Notes: a model not told the origin generated them from the sequence alone. DNA of 64,000 bases from Mercurialis annua (GCF_937616625.2 NC_065571.1:12216501-12280500); one strand, 5' to 3'. Shown: positions 33,593 through 46,240, numbered from the stretch's first letter. Made by a program: numbers and translations.

Positions 33593-34329
33593 ATAATAAA
33601 ATAAAAATAACATAAATAAGAAGTTTGTTTATTAATTGCATGACTAATCTTCAGTTTTTCCTTCAAAAATAGGATTATATAATATTTGCATAATAGAAGC
33701 AGAAAATAAGCCTAGTTGGATATGACCTATGCATTGTAAAATACTATGTAAATTCCATGATTGATTATTGAAGCTTATTTATAAAGCTATAAGCAAGATA
33801 AATTGTTAATAAAAGAAAATTAAAATGTTATAGCTGGACAGGCCCACATGAACTAGCCCAACTACTTTCCAACTCTTTTCTTCTGTAACCCAAAAATCCT
33901 AAATTAATTTGATTCTAAAGCATGATCAATGATCAACTTAATAATATACTTTGCCTTAATTTGAAAAAAGAAAATTAATTATTAGTGGGTCATGGCCTAA
34001 ATCTTCGACTATAAACTTAGTGATTGCCAACCCTATGTCTATCAAATGCCACAACTAGGATTTATAAGGCAACTTTTTAATTTTGAAGAAGAAAAAAAAA
34101 GTTGTACCAACTGTCAATTTTGTGTGTAGGAGCCAGAAATTAATTAGATGCTAATTATCCTATCCTAAATTGATTTCCAATAGTTCAATTATGGGATTAA
34201 GGATTGTTTAGAAAATTAGTTGGTAGATATGTGTCAACCAATTTAATCACAATCATTTTGGTTCATTGTAGCTTACCTTAACCGGATTTCTTGTTTATTG
34301 ATCTGAAAATTTTGGAAGATATCACAATT
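33593..34329. other. Spacer upstream of the tRNA gene
   Basis: Slightly less AT-rich than its surroundings, with no frame longer than expected by chance. No repeat recognised. Confidence 0.5.
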
Positions 34330-34401
34330 GGGTCCATAGCTCAGTGGTAGAGCATTTGACTGCAGATCAAGAGGTCACCGGTTCGAACCCGGTTGGGCCC
34401 T
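34330..34401 (+). tRNA. tRNA-Cys (anticodon GCA)
   Basis: A 72-nt cloverleaf with no intron. The acceptor GGGTCCA (34330-34336) pairs with TGGGCCC (34394-34400), and the discriminator base is T (U), as expected for Cys. The D-arm is GCTC..GAGC. The anticodon arm is TTTGA-CTGCAGA-TCAAG with GCA at 34362-34364. The T-arm is ACCGG-TTCGAAC-CCGGT. The internal A box (TAGCTCAGTGGTAGAGC) and B box (GGTTCGAACC) are intact. A T-run follows at once. It delivers cysteine to UGC/UGU codons. Confidence 0.97.
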
Positions 34402-34407
34402 TTTTTT
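34402..34407 (+). terminator. Pol III terminator (T6)
   Basis: Six T directly after the tRNA discriminator base. Confidence 0.85.
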
Positions 34408-35517
34408 GATTTCCTTTTTTCAGCAAATTGGAAAAGTATATACAATTTTATTTTTTTTGCTTTAGTGTTTGTAAAATCAGAATAGTTTTGAACTTCAAAT
34501 AAAGTTTAAGCCATCTGCAATATGAAAATTTAGGCCTTCACAGTCTAATTTATCCATTTATGTTTTTGTAATTTAAATTACGGATTTATAATGATTAATT
34601 AAAAATTAAAAATTATATTTTAAATATTAGAAATTATAAAAAACTTAATTATGCAAATGAGAGCTAAATTGATATTATTATGCTTCCCTCTAACTTATTT
34701 TATGAAATATACCGTTTGAATAAATGATCAATTCACCTCATCAGTTTGGCACGAAACTTCAAATAAAAAAAAGTTAGACAAAAAAAATTCTATAGCTTTG
34801 TTTGTCAGTTCAGTTTAATTTCACGTTTATGCTCCTGTTTGCTAAGGACGTGCGAATACAACTCAAATATTCATTAGTAAACAGTACAGACAAAGATCTA
34901 ATGAAGAAAAGGGTTGAGTACCCCCATCAAAATAAACTAATTGACAAAGTATAACTCCAACAATTCTCTCAAAAAAATGTAGATTGATTCTAAAAAAAAT
35001 TAAAAATTAAAAAATTTATAAACAAATTAAGAAAGTTTAGATTAACTCTCAAATGCAAAAAGAGTTAAGATCGACTCTTGGATAAATAAAAAGAAAGACG
35101 AAATGCCGAATAAACAAAATCATAAAAAGAAGGCTTATAATCAACCACCGTCTTTAATCAGAAAACCCCCTAAATTTCGATTTCACAATCACAAATGTCC
35201 TTTTCAAAAATGACTAAAATACCCCTAAAATAATCTAATCAAATCAAACTCAATAAAATCAAATCTAAAATTACCTAATCAAATCTAAAACTATGTAATC
35301 AAATCTAAAACCATCTAACCAAACCTAAAATCAAAACCAACCCGTCCGCTGCCATTTTTTTTCGATCAATGTTATTCTGGCGGAGTTGGAGTAGCTCCTC
35401 CTCTTCCTCGGAGCAGATCTGCTCCTTGCCTTGTCTACGTCTAAGAAGACGAAGTTTCCTCGTCTGAAAAGACAAAGGTCGTATTCTTAGACGATCAAGT
35501 TCTCCGTCTTCTCAGAC
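34408..35517. other. No gene; first copy of a duplicated segment and a palindrome cluster
   Basis: 34930-35146 is a diverged copy of 35520-35760 (GATTGATTCTAAAAA ... GAAAGACGAAATGCC). Between the two lies 35147-35517. Its right part (35385-35517) is a GC-richer cluster of short palindromes (GGAGCAGATCTGCTCC; AGAAGACGAAG...CTTCTCAGACAAG). No coding frame. Confidence 0.5.
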
Positions 35518-35760
35518 AAGAAAATGACCCCAACAATTCCCTTGAAATAATCCAGATTGATTCTAAAAATAAATTTAAGGTTTAAAATAACCTTAGCAGA
35601 AAATCAAGAGAGTTTAGATTAATTCTCAACGCAAAAACGAGTTTAGATTAACTCTTTGATAAACAAAAAGGAAGGCGAAATGCCCAATAAACAAAATTAT
35701 AAAAGGAAGGCGAAACGCCAAAAACGAATAAAGGAAGGCAAAACGCCAATAAAATCATAA
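34930..35760. repeat. Pair of ~220-bp direct repeats flanking a 370-bp insert
   Basis: Left copy about 34930-35146, right copy about 35520-35760. They share AACAATTC, AGATTGATTCTAAAAA, AGTTTAGATTAA, and GAAATGCC..AATAAACAAAAT in the same order. Confidence 0.65.
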
Positions 35761-36110
35761 AAAGAAGGTAAACCGTCCAAAAACAAACAAAAAAAAGCGG
35801 GAATGCCTAAAAAGCAAACAAGTCATAACAGGGAGAAATCATACAAGGCGAAAATGCTCAAAAACTAATAAATCATAAAAGGAAGTTTTTACGCCAAAAA
35901 ACAAACGAATCATAACGGAAGAAATTATAAAAGGCAACTCGCCCAAGAGGAACATATCTTAATAAAGAAAAAGGCGACTGGCCGAAGAGGAACAAATGTT
36001 AATAAAGAAAAAGACAACTCACCTAAAAGGAACAAATCTTAATTAAGGAAAAGGCGAATCGTCCAAAAGGAACAAATCTAACAAAGGAAGGCCATCCACC
36101 CAAAAATAAT
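35640..36110. repeat. Degenerate tandem array of GGCGAAAYGCC hairpin units
   Basis: About ten to twelve units of roughly 35-45 bp, each with a small hairpin of the GGCGAAACGCC / GGCGACTCGCC type joined by AACAAATC..AAAGGAA linkers. No frame crosses it. Confidence 0.75.
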
Positions 36111-37145
36111 CAAAATTCAGGGAAATTCAAACTGAATGATAATTCATAAATAATTCTTCCTTAAACTCAATGCAGACTTATGCATCAGAAAGCTAATCGG
36201 ATGATCACCGTCCAATTAGCCATCTATATTGTTTTGCAGGTTTAACTACCGTCGAGATGTCCATATCCATAAAAAATGAATATTAAAGTGAATTTCTAAA
36301 TATATCCAAATGGGGTTATTTTAATTACAAGATGAACGATGTTCAAGCGAAAAATATCTTTATTTCTATAGTTAATCTTGAGTGATAATCAAGTTTGATA
36401 TATCTTATTGCCTTAAGTAGCTTAAGTGAAGTTGCATTATGAATTTTCTTTTGATAGATAGTTTGAGTGAAGTCCAAATTTACATTTTTGTGTGTTGACC
36501 AAGAAAATACTCTTGATTGTGATCCAAGGATATATCGATATGGAAGATCCATGAGTGTTCATAAAAACTTATGAAACCTTCAAAAACAGTCAAATCTCTT
36601 TAGTTCGTGTCTACACCGATTTAGAAACGAATTTGAGCATCTGCACTGGTCCATCACTAGTGTAGAAAGCCTTTAAAATTCCTTCTTCTACCTAGGACTA
36701 CTTTGACTCAGCCTGAAGTCGAGGGCCGGCTCAGCATCTGTCTTGCGTATTTCGATTGATTTGGATTGGGTGTACTTTCCAAGCTGACCTGTTTGATTAG
36801 GAACTCCTTTAGCTGTCTTTAGGCATGAAGCAAATCACTTTAATTTGGATATCTTTGCAATTAAGCTCTATTTTATTCATTAACATTCTAAAAATTTTAA
36901 GTATTTATATTTTATATTAAAAAAAACAAAAAGAGTAAAGCCCTCCATTTTATGCAACAAGACACTAAAATATACTATATAAATGGTATAAATTAACGTC
37001 AAATATATGTTTCTTCTTCAGTTAGCGAGGATCTGAAGCATACAAAGGTTTTATCATTGATGAAAATAGGTAGAAGAAAATAGTATGATGTTGTTATTAA
37101 TGAGTTGTTCAATTAATGTGAATGATGTGGCTCTAATAAGAAATA
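36111..37145. other. No gene seen
   Basis: 36150-36840 is of balanced composition and may be old retroelement sequence, but I could not read a domain. A 69-codon minus frame at 36343-36552 has no recognisable features. 36850-37145 is AT-rich. Confidence 0.4.
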
Positions 37146-37441
37146 GGCCCAATGATAAAAAAATGTCAAACTTTTAATGAAAATTTCATAAAAGTCCAAG
37201 CCTTTTAATTTTATCTAATTTGTCCTGAAACGCAATTTTAGTTCAATTATGTCCAACTACACAATTTTACTTATGTGGCGCTGATGTGTGACATGCCACA
37301 ACGACGCCATATGAGAAAAATCACGTAGTTGAACATTATTGAAATAAAATCATGTGTTTCAGGACAAATTAGATAAAATTGAAAGGTTTGGACTTTTATG
37401 AACTTTTTTTCAAAGGTTTGGCCTTTTTTGGTCAGTTGGCC
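37146..37441. mobile_element. MULE-type MITE (GGCCCAATGA / GGCCAACTGA ends)
   Basis: The left end GGCCCAATGATAAAAAAATG mirrors the right (CATTTTTT-like arm ... GTCAGTTGGCC). The arms around TTTGTCCTGAAACGCA and TGTGTTTCAGGACAAA pair for over 100 bp. A perfect 9-bp duplication TAAGAAATA flanks it (37137-37145 and 37442-37450). Confidence 0.9.
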
Positions 37442-37545
37442 TAAGAAATATTAAGCTTTCTAATGGTAGATAAGAAAATGTTTGATTTAGGGATTTATCA
37501 AAAGACGAGGTGTATTAATTAAGAGCTCTTATAAAACTATATTAA

Positions 37546-38167
37546 ATGACTCAGAGTTTAAAGTGTGGAATTAGAACAATGGTCTTTAGAAGGGAATTTG
37601 GACGTGACACACTACCCCAAAAGTCAATGATGTGGTTTGGAGGGCTTATAGAAAGGTTTTTCCAACAAGAACTCAGTTGCGTAGTAGGCAAGTTAATATT
37701 AAGGTATTGTGATAACTTTGTGAATTAGAAGAAAGACTACAAGGCACATTATTATTAACTACAGAACTATTTAACAATGTTTACTTTCTTCTCTAGTAGG
37801 TGTGACGGTTCAAGTTGATGGAACGTTTGCCAATTGGTTGATAAGAATTGGAGTATGAATGCCAGCTAAGCATTTCAAGCATGATTAAATGATAGTTTGA
37901 AGTATCTGGAAGCATCAAAATAAGTTGGCGTAGGATGATAAATATGAGTCTTTTTAATCTATCGTTAACGACAATACTAGGGGTTGCTATCTGTCAATAT
38001 TATGATCAATCAGAATGATGGTGCAGTAGTATGGAGGAATACTAAGCAAGGTTGGCTTAAGATCAATGTAAATGGAGATTATTTGAGAGTGATATATCTG
38101 GTGGTTATGGTTGGCTAGTTAGGGACGATGTCGGTTTCTTTCGTGTTTGTATAACCGGTGTTATTAC
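37546..38167 (+). pseudogene. LINE fragment (zf-RVT to RNase H) truncated by a solo LTR
   Basis: About 37615-37715 gives VVWRAYRKVFPTRTQLRSRQ in one frame, the zf-RVT motif of plant LINEs. About 38025-38160 gives GWLKINVNGDYL and GGYGWLVRDDVGFFRV across a frame shift, the start of an RVT_3 RNase H. The reading is cut at 38168 by the solo LTR. Many stops; not functional. Confidence 0.6.
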
Positions 38168-40639
38168 TGTAATAACCCATAAATTTTTAAAGTATTAGAT
38201 CGTGCCACACGTCCTAAATTGCAAAAATTTAGGTCAAGTAGGTCGGAATTGGAAATTGAGTTGAGAATAGTCGAAATAAGTTTGTTAAGTCGATCGCGAA
38301 ATAATAATCTTATATGGTAATTATTATTCGTTAAAGCGGGTATTAGCGGGACTAAGGAAAGATTAAGAAAAATAAAATAAAATAAAGTGTAGGTCCCGAG
38401 CTAATAATTTTTTATGCTGTCGTCCGTAAAATATTTTTAAGAATTTATTGGTAAAGTTTCGTATAATTCCGATACTATTTTAAAATTGGACATGGACGTT
38501 AATTAAGGAATTGAATTAAAGTACGAGATTGAGCTGTTTGAGCCTAAATGTACTTTATCCATTATATATTACTTCATCATCAACTTCATTTTGAAGTTTC
38601 AGAAGCTAAATATCATCAGTTCATCGTTAAACTTCGGTGATTCATCGTTTTCCCGTTTCTCGACCAAATTCAACAGTTCTTGTGGCAAAATGATCCTAGA
38701 ACGAAAGGCTATCAAGGTAAGCTAGTCGGTTTGCTGTTTGTTTGGTTGTATTTGATGGGTTTTTTTTTTATAAAAAAAGATTAGGGTTCGGCGAGATCGT
38801 GTCGAGATTACATTTTTGATTCGTTTTTAAGCGTTTTTCTTAAGCTTTTGAAGCATTTAAGTATTGTTTTATTATCAAATATGCTCGGGAGAATGTTAAG
38901 CATGTCGGGAATGGATCGTGACGTGTTTTAGTGCAGCTAAGGGCTGCTGCCCCGACCTCACGTCGTGCCAGCCTTGGGCGCGACGCGAGGGTGTGCGTTG
39001 CGACGCGAAGGCTTCTTTCGCGGCGCGACACACCTTGACACGATTTTTCAAGGCTTGGCATGACGTACCAAGGCCATACCCGGACTCCCTAGGTCGTTTT
39101 TGACCCCTTCCGATGCACAGAACTTGGGCGTAGTGTTTCGCGAATAAATAGGAACATTTGGACTTCGTTTTAGCAAAGAAATGGACGTATGTCGTATCGT
39201 TTGACGGCGAGGTTTGAATGTATAGTTCAATGTCAAAGAATTAGGTTTAGTTATAAACCAAAAGTCTATATCGAGGTGGTATGGTCATATCAATAAGCAA
39301 AGATTGAATGAAATGAAATTAGACATGGTTAGAACTATATGAGTTACGTATAAGTTTTTCTCATGTTTAGAACGTCTTTAGAATTAGATTTTTACTCGAT
39401 TTATGTTTGCTTGTTTCCTAAATCCGGCAAGGAAACCAGCTACCGGATCAAGACATGAGGACCCTTGAAAGATCGACTTATTTGGCGCTTACGTATAGGA
39501 ATATAGAAATAGCGGTCGCTGTGAGTTACACTTTACTTTTGTGTATTATTACGCAATAACTACTTTTGGTATTATAAGTATGATATTAAACTACATCGCA
39601 TCCTATAGTATTTTATCGATATAAATGAATCAGTGTATTGTATTATCGATTATATAGACTGTGAAAACTACTATATGATCCGGGAAAAACGAGCTACCTA
39701 TTGGGCGTCAATAGGCTGTGTGATCACTAGTGTTTGAGTAAGTCATAGATAAAAGTTGTATTGATCGTTTATCAGAGTACTCTTATTGATTGTGAATGCG
39801 ATGCGAGGTCAGTTTGGTTGAACTATCTCGCGGCCTGTATCCAGTGAGTCGCCATGGTTGAATTATCCCGGGACTCCGCTATATTGTTGGACATAAGATG
39901 GTATGAGGCATAGTGGTTGAACTATTCTGATGCCCGACCAGATGGTGGTTGACATGGTTGAACTATCCCGTAACCTGCATCCAGATTAAAAGTTTGTATT
40001 CATTACAAATACTAGGAATTGTCAAGTTAAGATTGTTTACGAGATCAGGGTTTCGATCAGATCAAGTACTCGAACTATAATATATGTTTTATTATAAATG
40101 TAATGTTAATTTATATAATACCTAGTAATGTGTTAACTCACTCAGTATATTCCCGTATACTGACCCCTGACAGTTTTTCCTCTCAGGTGAATAATCTTTC
40201 GACGTGACAGACTTCTACCCTTGCTTCAGAAGTCTGTTTAGAAGTATATACAAGGGAGGTTTCTATCGATAGCGCTGCAGTAGTCTAGTCCTAGATGTTT
40301 ATGTGATTTTGTCAAACGCTTTTATGTATCATTATACTCCGATATGTTGTAAACTAGAATAGTTTAAATGCGTTTTAAACCGTTTGCTTTGATGTGCGAA
40401 TTAGGGCAACGCTTGATGTGGCATTGTATTGTAAGACCCTAGTTTCTATGTATAGTTTCCAGAATGAGAATAGATGTTTGACATCATATTGTTTAAAAGC
40501 TTTTCTGAAAACGCTGGCATGATTGCTATTTGATTTGTGTTGCGAAAATTTTATAGTGGTTTTAGGCTTACTACGGGTTTCAGAGCTATCACTTATATTT
40601 TTTAACGCTGGTCGCAGCTCGATATTTTGGGTCCTGACA
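38168..40639 (+). mobile_element. Solo LTR of a Tekay/Del-like Ty3/gypsy element (copy A)
   Basis: Begins TGTAATAACCC and ends GGGTCCTGACA, flanked by perfect ATTAC duplications (38163-38167 and 40640-40644). At 2472 bp with no internal coding part, it is a single LTR left by recombination between two LTRs. The TGTAATA-CCC start and GGGTC-TGACA end, and the large size, fit chromovirus (Tekay/Del) LTRs. It shares start, end and several internal blocks with copy B at 53653. A GC-rich stretch at 38935-39060 (CGCGACGCGAGG-type repeats) and four GGTTGAACTATCCCG-type motifs (39810-39975) stand out. Short frames inside are not genes. Confidence 0.88.
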
Positions 40640-40644
40640 ATTAC

Positions 40645-41987
40645 GCACTGGATAGATGAGCCAGTTTTGGCCTAGTTCTAGGTCAAGTTTGACCGGGCCG
40701 GTTTCAGTCCATTTCTTCCTACTCCATCACCTTTGGTCACACTTCATGAAAAATTTGAAATTTTATTGTTTTCTGGTTCAATGCTTTTTGAGTTGTCATC
40801 TCCAAAAGCCACCACAATAAAGATATACTTAGATGAAGGCCAAGGATGAATGGTAGGATGACAGTGATGAGTCAATTAATGAAGGACGTGACAGGTATTT
40901 GGTAATAGTTAAAATATTTAATAACATTATGTTTTAGAAAAATGAGATTTATTTCTCTTTAGAGAAAGATTTTTAGAATTTTTGTAAAGAGATAAAGAAG
41001 GCTCTCGCTTAAACCTCGAGGCACAAGTGAGTTAGTAAGATAATTTTCTAATTTAAGTTAGCTTGCGTATTCGAACCCTATTCATATATGCTACCGTTTG
41101 AAACTTTGGATCAGAGTTTTCCTTTCCGTAAGGAACCTATCCGGATTGAGTGTGAATTAGTCTAAATGTGAAAAGTTTAAAGGTATCGTCTCATAGTTAA
41201 GACCCGTTCATGAAACCTCATGGAATTACCAAAAAAAAAGGTTTTCGCTTGGACTGAAAAAAAAAAACAAATCGGTCAAACCAAATCAATTCAACTGAAT
41301 CAAACTAAAAATTGTGGTTTGAATAGTTATTGGTTTGATTATGGTTTGAAAAATCAAAAATGAAAATTTTGATTTCGTTCACCGTTTCAAAAATTACAAA
41401 CACACACACATATATATATATATATATAACTCACTTGTTATTATTAGGTCAAACTATCTTTTATTCTAAACTTTTACATAATTACAATCAAATTAATTAA
41501 TTTTTATAATTATATTACATTAAAAAGGTTTTTTCAATTATGCCTAAATTTTGAATCTTATTTTTAAAATCCAAATTTTTGCGTCTTTTTCAATTGCGTC
41601 AAAATTTTATAGTAATTTTTTTTAGAAGTTAGAAAACTTTTAAAATTTGATCGTAATCGATAAAAGATATATAAATTCAAATTTATCAAAAAAAATTAAA
41701 ATTTTAGATACAATTAAAAATAGCTTTTCAAATTGGACATATTTGTAAAAATTAAAAAAGTTGATTGTAATGGATAAAAAACGCAAAAAATTAAATTTAA
41801 AAAATAATTATGCCTTACTATTATTGTGTTGGAAATTTCAAAATGCATCATCTACTTTCTTAATAACTCTACTTTATATTAGACTGTAAATAGAGTAATA
41901 AGTTTTATGATCTTCTTTTAATTCATACTTCTTTCTTTACAATTTTTCTTTTTACTTCTTTTATCTAAAATTCTTACTTTTTTTCTA
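40645..41987. other. No gene seen
   Basis: After the solo LTR, a short stretch could be the continuation of the LINE fragment but is too decayed to read. 41268-41400 carries AAACCAAATC-type motifs that recur inverted near 42960-43040, perhaps the arms of an older element around the MULE at 41988. A CA/TA microsatellite lies at about 41400-41428. Confidence 0.4.
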
Positions 41988-42881
41988 GGTTTAATTACAT
42001 AAAAATCCCACCTTTTAATTTCTTTTTTCATTTATGTCTTGATTTAAAAAAAAATTCAATTATACCCTATTTTCTCTACTCGAAACACTAAATTGACCTC
42101 TTTTCATTTAAAAAAAAAGATTAAAATAGTCTTTTATTTTTAGCATATATTCTAATTAGACATTAATATTATTGATTGTATAAAAATATCTTCTTCATTT
42201 AAAAAAATTCAACTAATAATAATTGTATAATTTTTATTAATTAGTTATCAATAAATTTTTTTAAATCAAAAACCGAAAAAAATTACATAAATTTTTTTAT
42301 TCATATTTTTTTTTTCAATTCTCTCCTTAAAGAAAGAGCACGAGCTGGTCCTTCTTTCATAGAAGGAAGAAGCAGCAGATCTACTCCTTCCTTCCATGGA
42401 AGAAGGAGCTTGAGCAACTCCTCCTTCTTCCATGAAAGGAAGGAGCAGCTCAAGTAGCTCCTCTTTTCATCGAAAGAGAGTTTCCATTGAAAGAGAAGCT
42501 CGAGAACGGAAAAATATTATAAAAAAATTCAGTAGCGGATTCGTAAATCGAACGAGTACGGTGGTAGATTGGAAATATTAATTTAAATAATTTAATTTTT
42601 AGTAAAATTTCTAAAAACAATTAACCATTGGAACTTATTTGAACAATTTTAAAGTTGAAGAATTTATTAGTATTTTTTAAATAAGAAAAAATATCGTATA
42701 CCATTTCTATTTAGTTGCTATTAACATTTACATCTTTAAATTATTTAAATCAATTGTACTCTTGGTCGTGGTAGAGGTGAAACATGAAAATCCAAAATAG
42801 GATACAATTGAACTTTTTTAGGTCAGGACATAAATACAAAAACGTTACTAATTTTAGTGTTATTTGAAAATAATTAACTTT
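41988..42881. mobile_element. MULE-type element (GGTTTAATTAC end) with palindrome cassette
   Basis: The left arm (GGTTTAATTACATAAAAATC, then TTCAATTATACCCTATTTT) and the right arm (AAAATAGGATACAATTGAAC ... AATAATTAAC) match the terminal 110 bp of the elements at 11734 and 20459. The core carries a palindrome cluster (42325-42500). The right terminus and target duplication are too diverged to fix exactly. Confidence 0.7.
42325..42500. repeat. Second TCCTTCC/GGAAGGA palindrome cluster
   Basis: Imperfect palindromes in series: CCTTCTTTCATAGAAGGAAG, CCTTCCTTCCATGGAAGAAGG, CCTTCTTCCATGAAAGGAAGG, and CTCTTTTCATCGAAAGAG. They alternate with GAGCT-containing linkers. Same style and position as the cassette at 21475-21670. 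Confidence 0.8.
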
Positions 42882-45800
42882 GACTATTATTCTTCATATT
42901 TATACTTGTTATTAATTATTAATTATTCGAATGATAGTTTAAATTGATTTAAAAAAAATTAATGATCAAACCAAATCAAACTATATTTGTTGGTTTGCTA
43001 TCTATTTGTCTATTTGGTTTGGTTTTAATTTGGCAAAATAGCATATCAATATAATTATTTTGGATTAATATTAATACTAAAGAAGTCAACCAAAATATAT
43101 TATTTTGAATTAAAATATATGGTATAAAATTATATTTGTCTATAATTTGTAATTGTTAGAGTGAAAGATTTATTTTATTTTTGCGCACTACTAAGCAATA
43201 TGGGAGTGGATAAAATGATCCGAAAAAATGTGTGATTTTTTTATCCATTTTCGGTAAAGATGACTCTTTTGATATTTTATGATAAGTTGAGGAAGTGAAC
43301 TGATATTTTGTTCTATGTAATTTACTACAGAACACATGTATGTATACATGACCTCCTTTTGGGAAAAGAAAAATTAAAAAAGATAAAGGGATTATATATA
43401 GTTGACACTTAATATTATTTATTGGCTTAATGAAAGCAGCCTCCATAAAATGAGTGGGATGGGGATAATATCACATTTTATCAAATTTCGATTTTGCATT
43501 CCAAAATTAAGCACTAATGATAATAAATTTTTTGGCAAAGTTGTTTTGTACGTTTTCCTTAAAAAGGAATGAAAATTAAAGGTGAATTTAATTTGTGTGG
43601 TTTTAAGATAATGATTCCTTTTGATAATAGCTATATATATAATGATTTTATTTTTTTCATAGAATAAAATAAAAATATGGAGTGATATGTAGTTTATCAT
43701 AATTTTTAAAGGTAAATTAAATAAATTATTTAAATTAAAATAAATTTTATTTGAAAATATTATAGTATAATATTATATTAAAAATTAATTTTAAAAAATA
43801 ATTAATAACTATTTACTTATATACTCTGTATTTGTCCATGTATATTAATATTATGGTCCTATATAGTCAGCAAAGAGAGAAAATCCATTAGTGAGGTAGC
43901 CTCTTGTTGTCAATTTGTGTATGTGACCCTTGCTAGGTCATAGTCATTTTAGAATATACTTACTATGTCTTTTCAATCAAAATATGTGTAAGAAAATGAC
44001 ACCCATGCACCCCTCAAATATCTCTTCGGTATATTTTTGGAGTTAATATCTAAGATATGTAATTTATAGATTAAATCAAGGTTATGTTTTGATAATATTT
44101 AATGTATTTAAAGAGGTTGGAGAGAATAACATAAATATGATCTATTTTTTTTCATATTACAAGGACATGGAGAGCATATAAATATACAATTTATGAATTT
44201 GAATATAATTGAATTTGATTCAAAAATCTTATTAGATGTTGTTAATGAAATTATTTATCCTCTCTAGTTAAACGATGTTTACTTGTTTTCTATCTAAAAG
44301 AAGTGTTCTTTATTTTAGCCAGGAACATGAATGATATTTTTATTTAACTTGCAAGTACTAAGGCTTATATTTTATATTTTTTATAACCACAGTTTTTCTT
44401 CACCACAAGTGAGGATTTTTGTACAACCGGTAACCAGGACAAAGAAACCAGTTTTACTAAAGCTGTTATCAACGAGGTGAGAAACTAGTTATCAAGAAAA
44501 AAAAAAGTAACTAGGTACCGTCTATGTTTATAAAAAGTTATAATTGAATATTCGGTGGTAGTGTTCATTTTAATTCTTTTTAACTATAAAAATAAAAAGA
44601 TGATAAATTGAATGTCATATTATAAAGAATTAAAATGTTAATTTGTATATGAATTGTAAGAAAATCAACTTCTAAATAAATCCTTTTTAGGGGTGTATAT
44701 GCTTTCTCTAGAAGCACATTGTGCACTTAAAAAATAGATATGAAAATTCTAGTGTTCAAATACAACAAAAAAATGATGCAATTCCCCTTATAGATACTAT
44801 TCACGAGTATCTTTCAATAAAGATATATATGTATTTTTCCAATTAAAACCAAATGTCTCATCACGAATTCTTTATTGTTTTCAAAAATTTTAATTTATTT
44901 ATTTTGATACATCTTTCTCTTAAAATTGAAAACAAACATTAATAATAATCCAGCAATGTTTTGTTTGATGTTTTCTACTAAACACGTATTTGTTTTTTAA
45001 TAGTTGAAAAAAGAGAGAGTTTTTGAAAAAAATCGAACTTACCATCTAGCTGATTGATGCCTAGCGCTTATACAATTTAAAGTATAACGTATTAAATTGA
45101 ATTAAGTATTCAAAAGATGAAAGAAACTGCAATTGTTATTGTTTTTTTTTTATTTATTTAACTATAGTTTAATAAAAAAAATTAAACATAATGGCGCCAT
45201 TTGTAATGAGGGATTTTGGAGAAGCAAAATTCATGAATTTTGCATAATTTATGTTTTTACTAAAAATCATCATTTAGTGCAAAAAAATATCACAAAATTC
45301 ATGGATTGTAATATTCTCTTGTTTTTCAAATCCATCATTTAATTCTCGACCTTCTAAATAAAAAAGTTAAAATCCATAATTTATAATGGATGATAGATAA
45401 TATTACAATTTAAGTATTCTAAATCTCTTCCTATAAATTCATGTATTTTGTATTATATTCAAACGGTAAGACATCATCAATCTATTGATTCTAATTTCTA
45501 CGGAATTAAGGTGATCCATTTAGTAAAATTTATAGATTTTAAAAATCCTCAATTCAGGCAGTACCATTTATTATTTAATAACATATTATATTATGAATTA
45601 TTATAAATTATTTAAATATAAGAGAAGTAAATTATTTATCTTTTTTAAAATTATATTTACAAAATACCGTAATTTTTTTTGAAAAGTTCATTTCCTACTT
45701 GATCACTTAGATATTTTTAAATTATTTTTAATTTTTATTTACAAAAATATTAAATTTAATCACATACAAACCAAAACAATAAAAATACACCACCATTGTC

Positions 45801-45965
45801 CAGTGACCAGCCGATCGCTACTGTCAACAACAATAATAAACATGTGATACATTCATTATTGACTAATGGACTGTTACATATTAATATTTTTTTATGGACT
45901 GTTATATATTAATATTTTTTTAAAGTGTAACTTAGGTGTATCTTAAGTGATTTTTAGTGTTCTCT
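42882..45965. other. AT-rich intergenic DNA, nothing recognised
   Basis: Two overlapping minus-strand frames of 96 and 93 codons (43156-43700) are Lys/Phe/Ile-rich with no domain, and I take them as chance. Nothing else but A/T-rich runs. Confidence 0.5.
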
Positions 45966-46240
45966 CACTACAAAAAATACTTGAATTAGCAGCAATTTTT
46001 TTTTCTGTTAATAGTCCTAAAATTGTTACTATTAACATATAGCAACCAAAAATAATTGTGGCATGTTGCTGCTAATAAAACGCTGCTTAAATAATTGGTA
46101 ATAAAATTTGCCGTAAAATACTGCCATAACTTAACTAATGGCAGCAATTTTCAAAAATAATGCTGCAAAATATTTTTTAGCAGCAAAAAAAAAATTAGCT
46201 GTAAAAGTATTTGTAGCCAAAAACAGAATTTCTTGTAGTG
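45966..46240. mobile_element. CACTA-type MITE
   Basis: Starts CACTACAAAAAATAC and ends ACAGAATTTCTTGTAGTG, whose complement is CACTACAAGAAATTCTG. It is flanked by TCT on both sides (45963-45965 and 46241-46243), the 3-bp CACTA duplication. GCAGCAATTTT/AATTGCTGC motifs recur on both strands as subterminal repeats. 275 bp, non-coding. Confidence 0.88.

Noticed and set aside
35640..36110. CRISPR-like array
   Set aside because: Units are degenerate, spacer and repeat lengths are irregular, and this is plant nuclear DNA. It is a minisatellite.
38840..39236. Three overlapping 61-73-codon frames
   Set aside because: They lie in the GC-rich repeat slot of solo LTR copy A; no domain, and copy B has no equivalent frames.
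43156..43700. Two minus-strand frames of 96 and 93 codons
   Set aside because: Very AT-rich DNA, Lys/Ile/Phe-biased products, no motif, no splice context.
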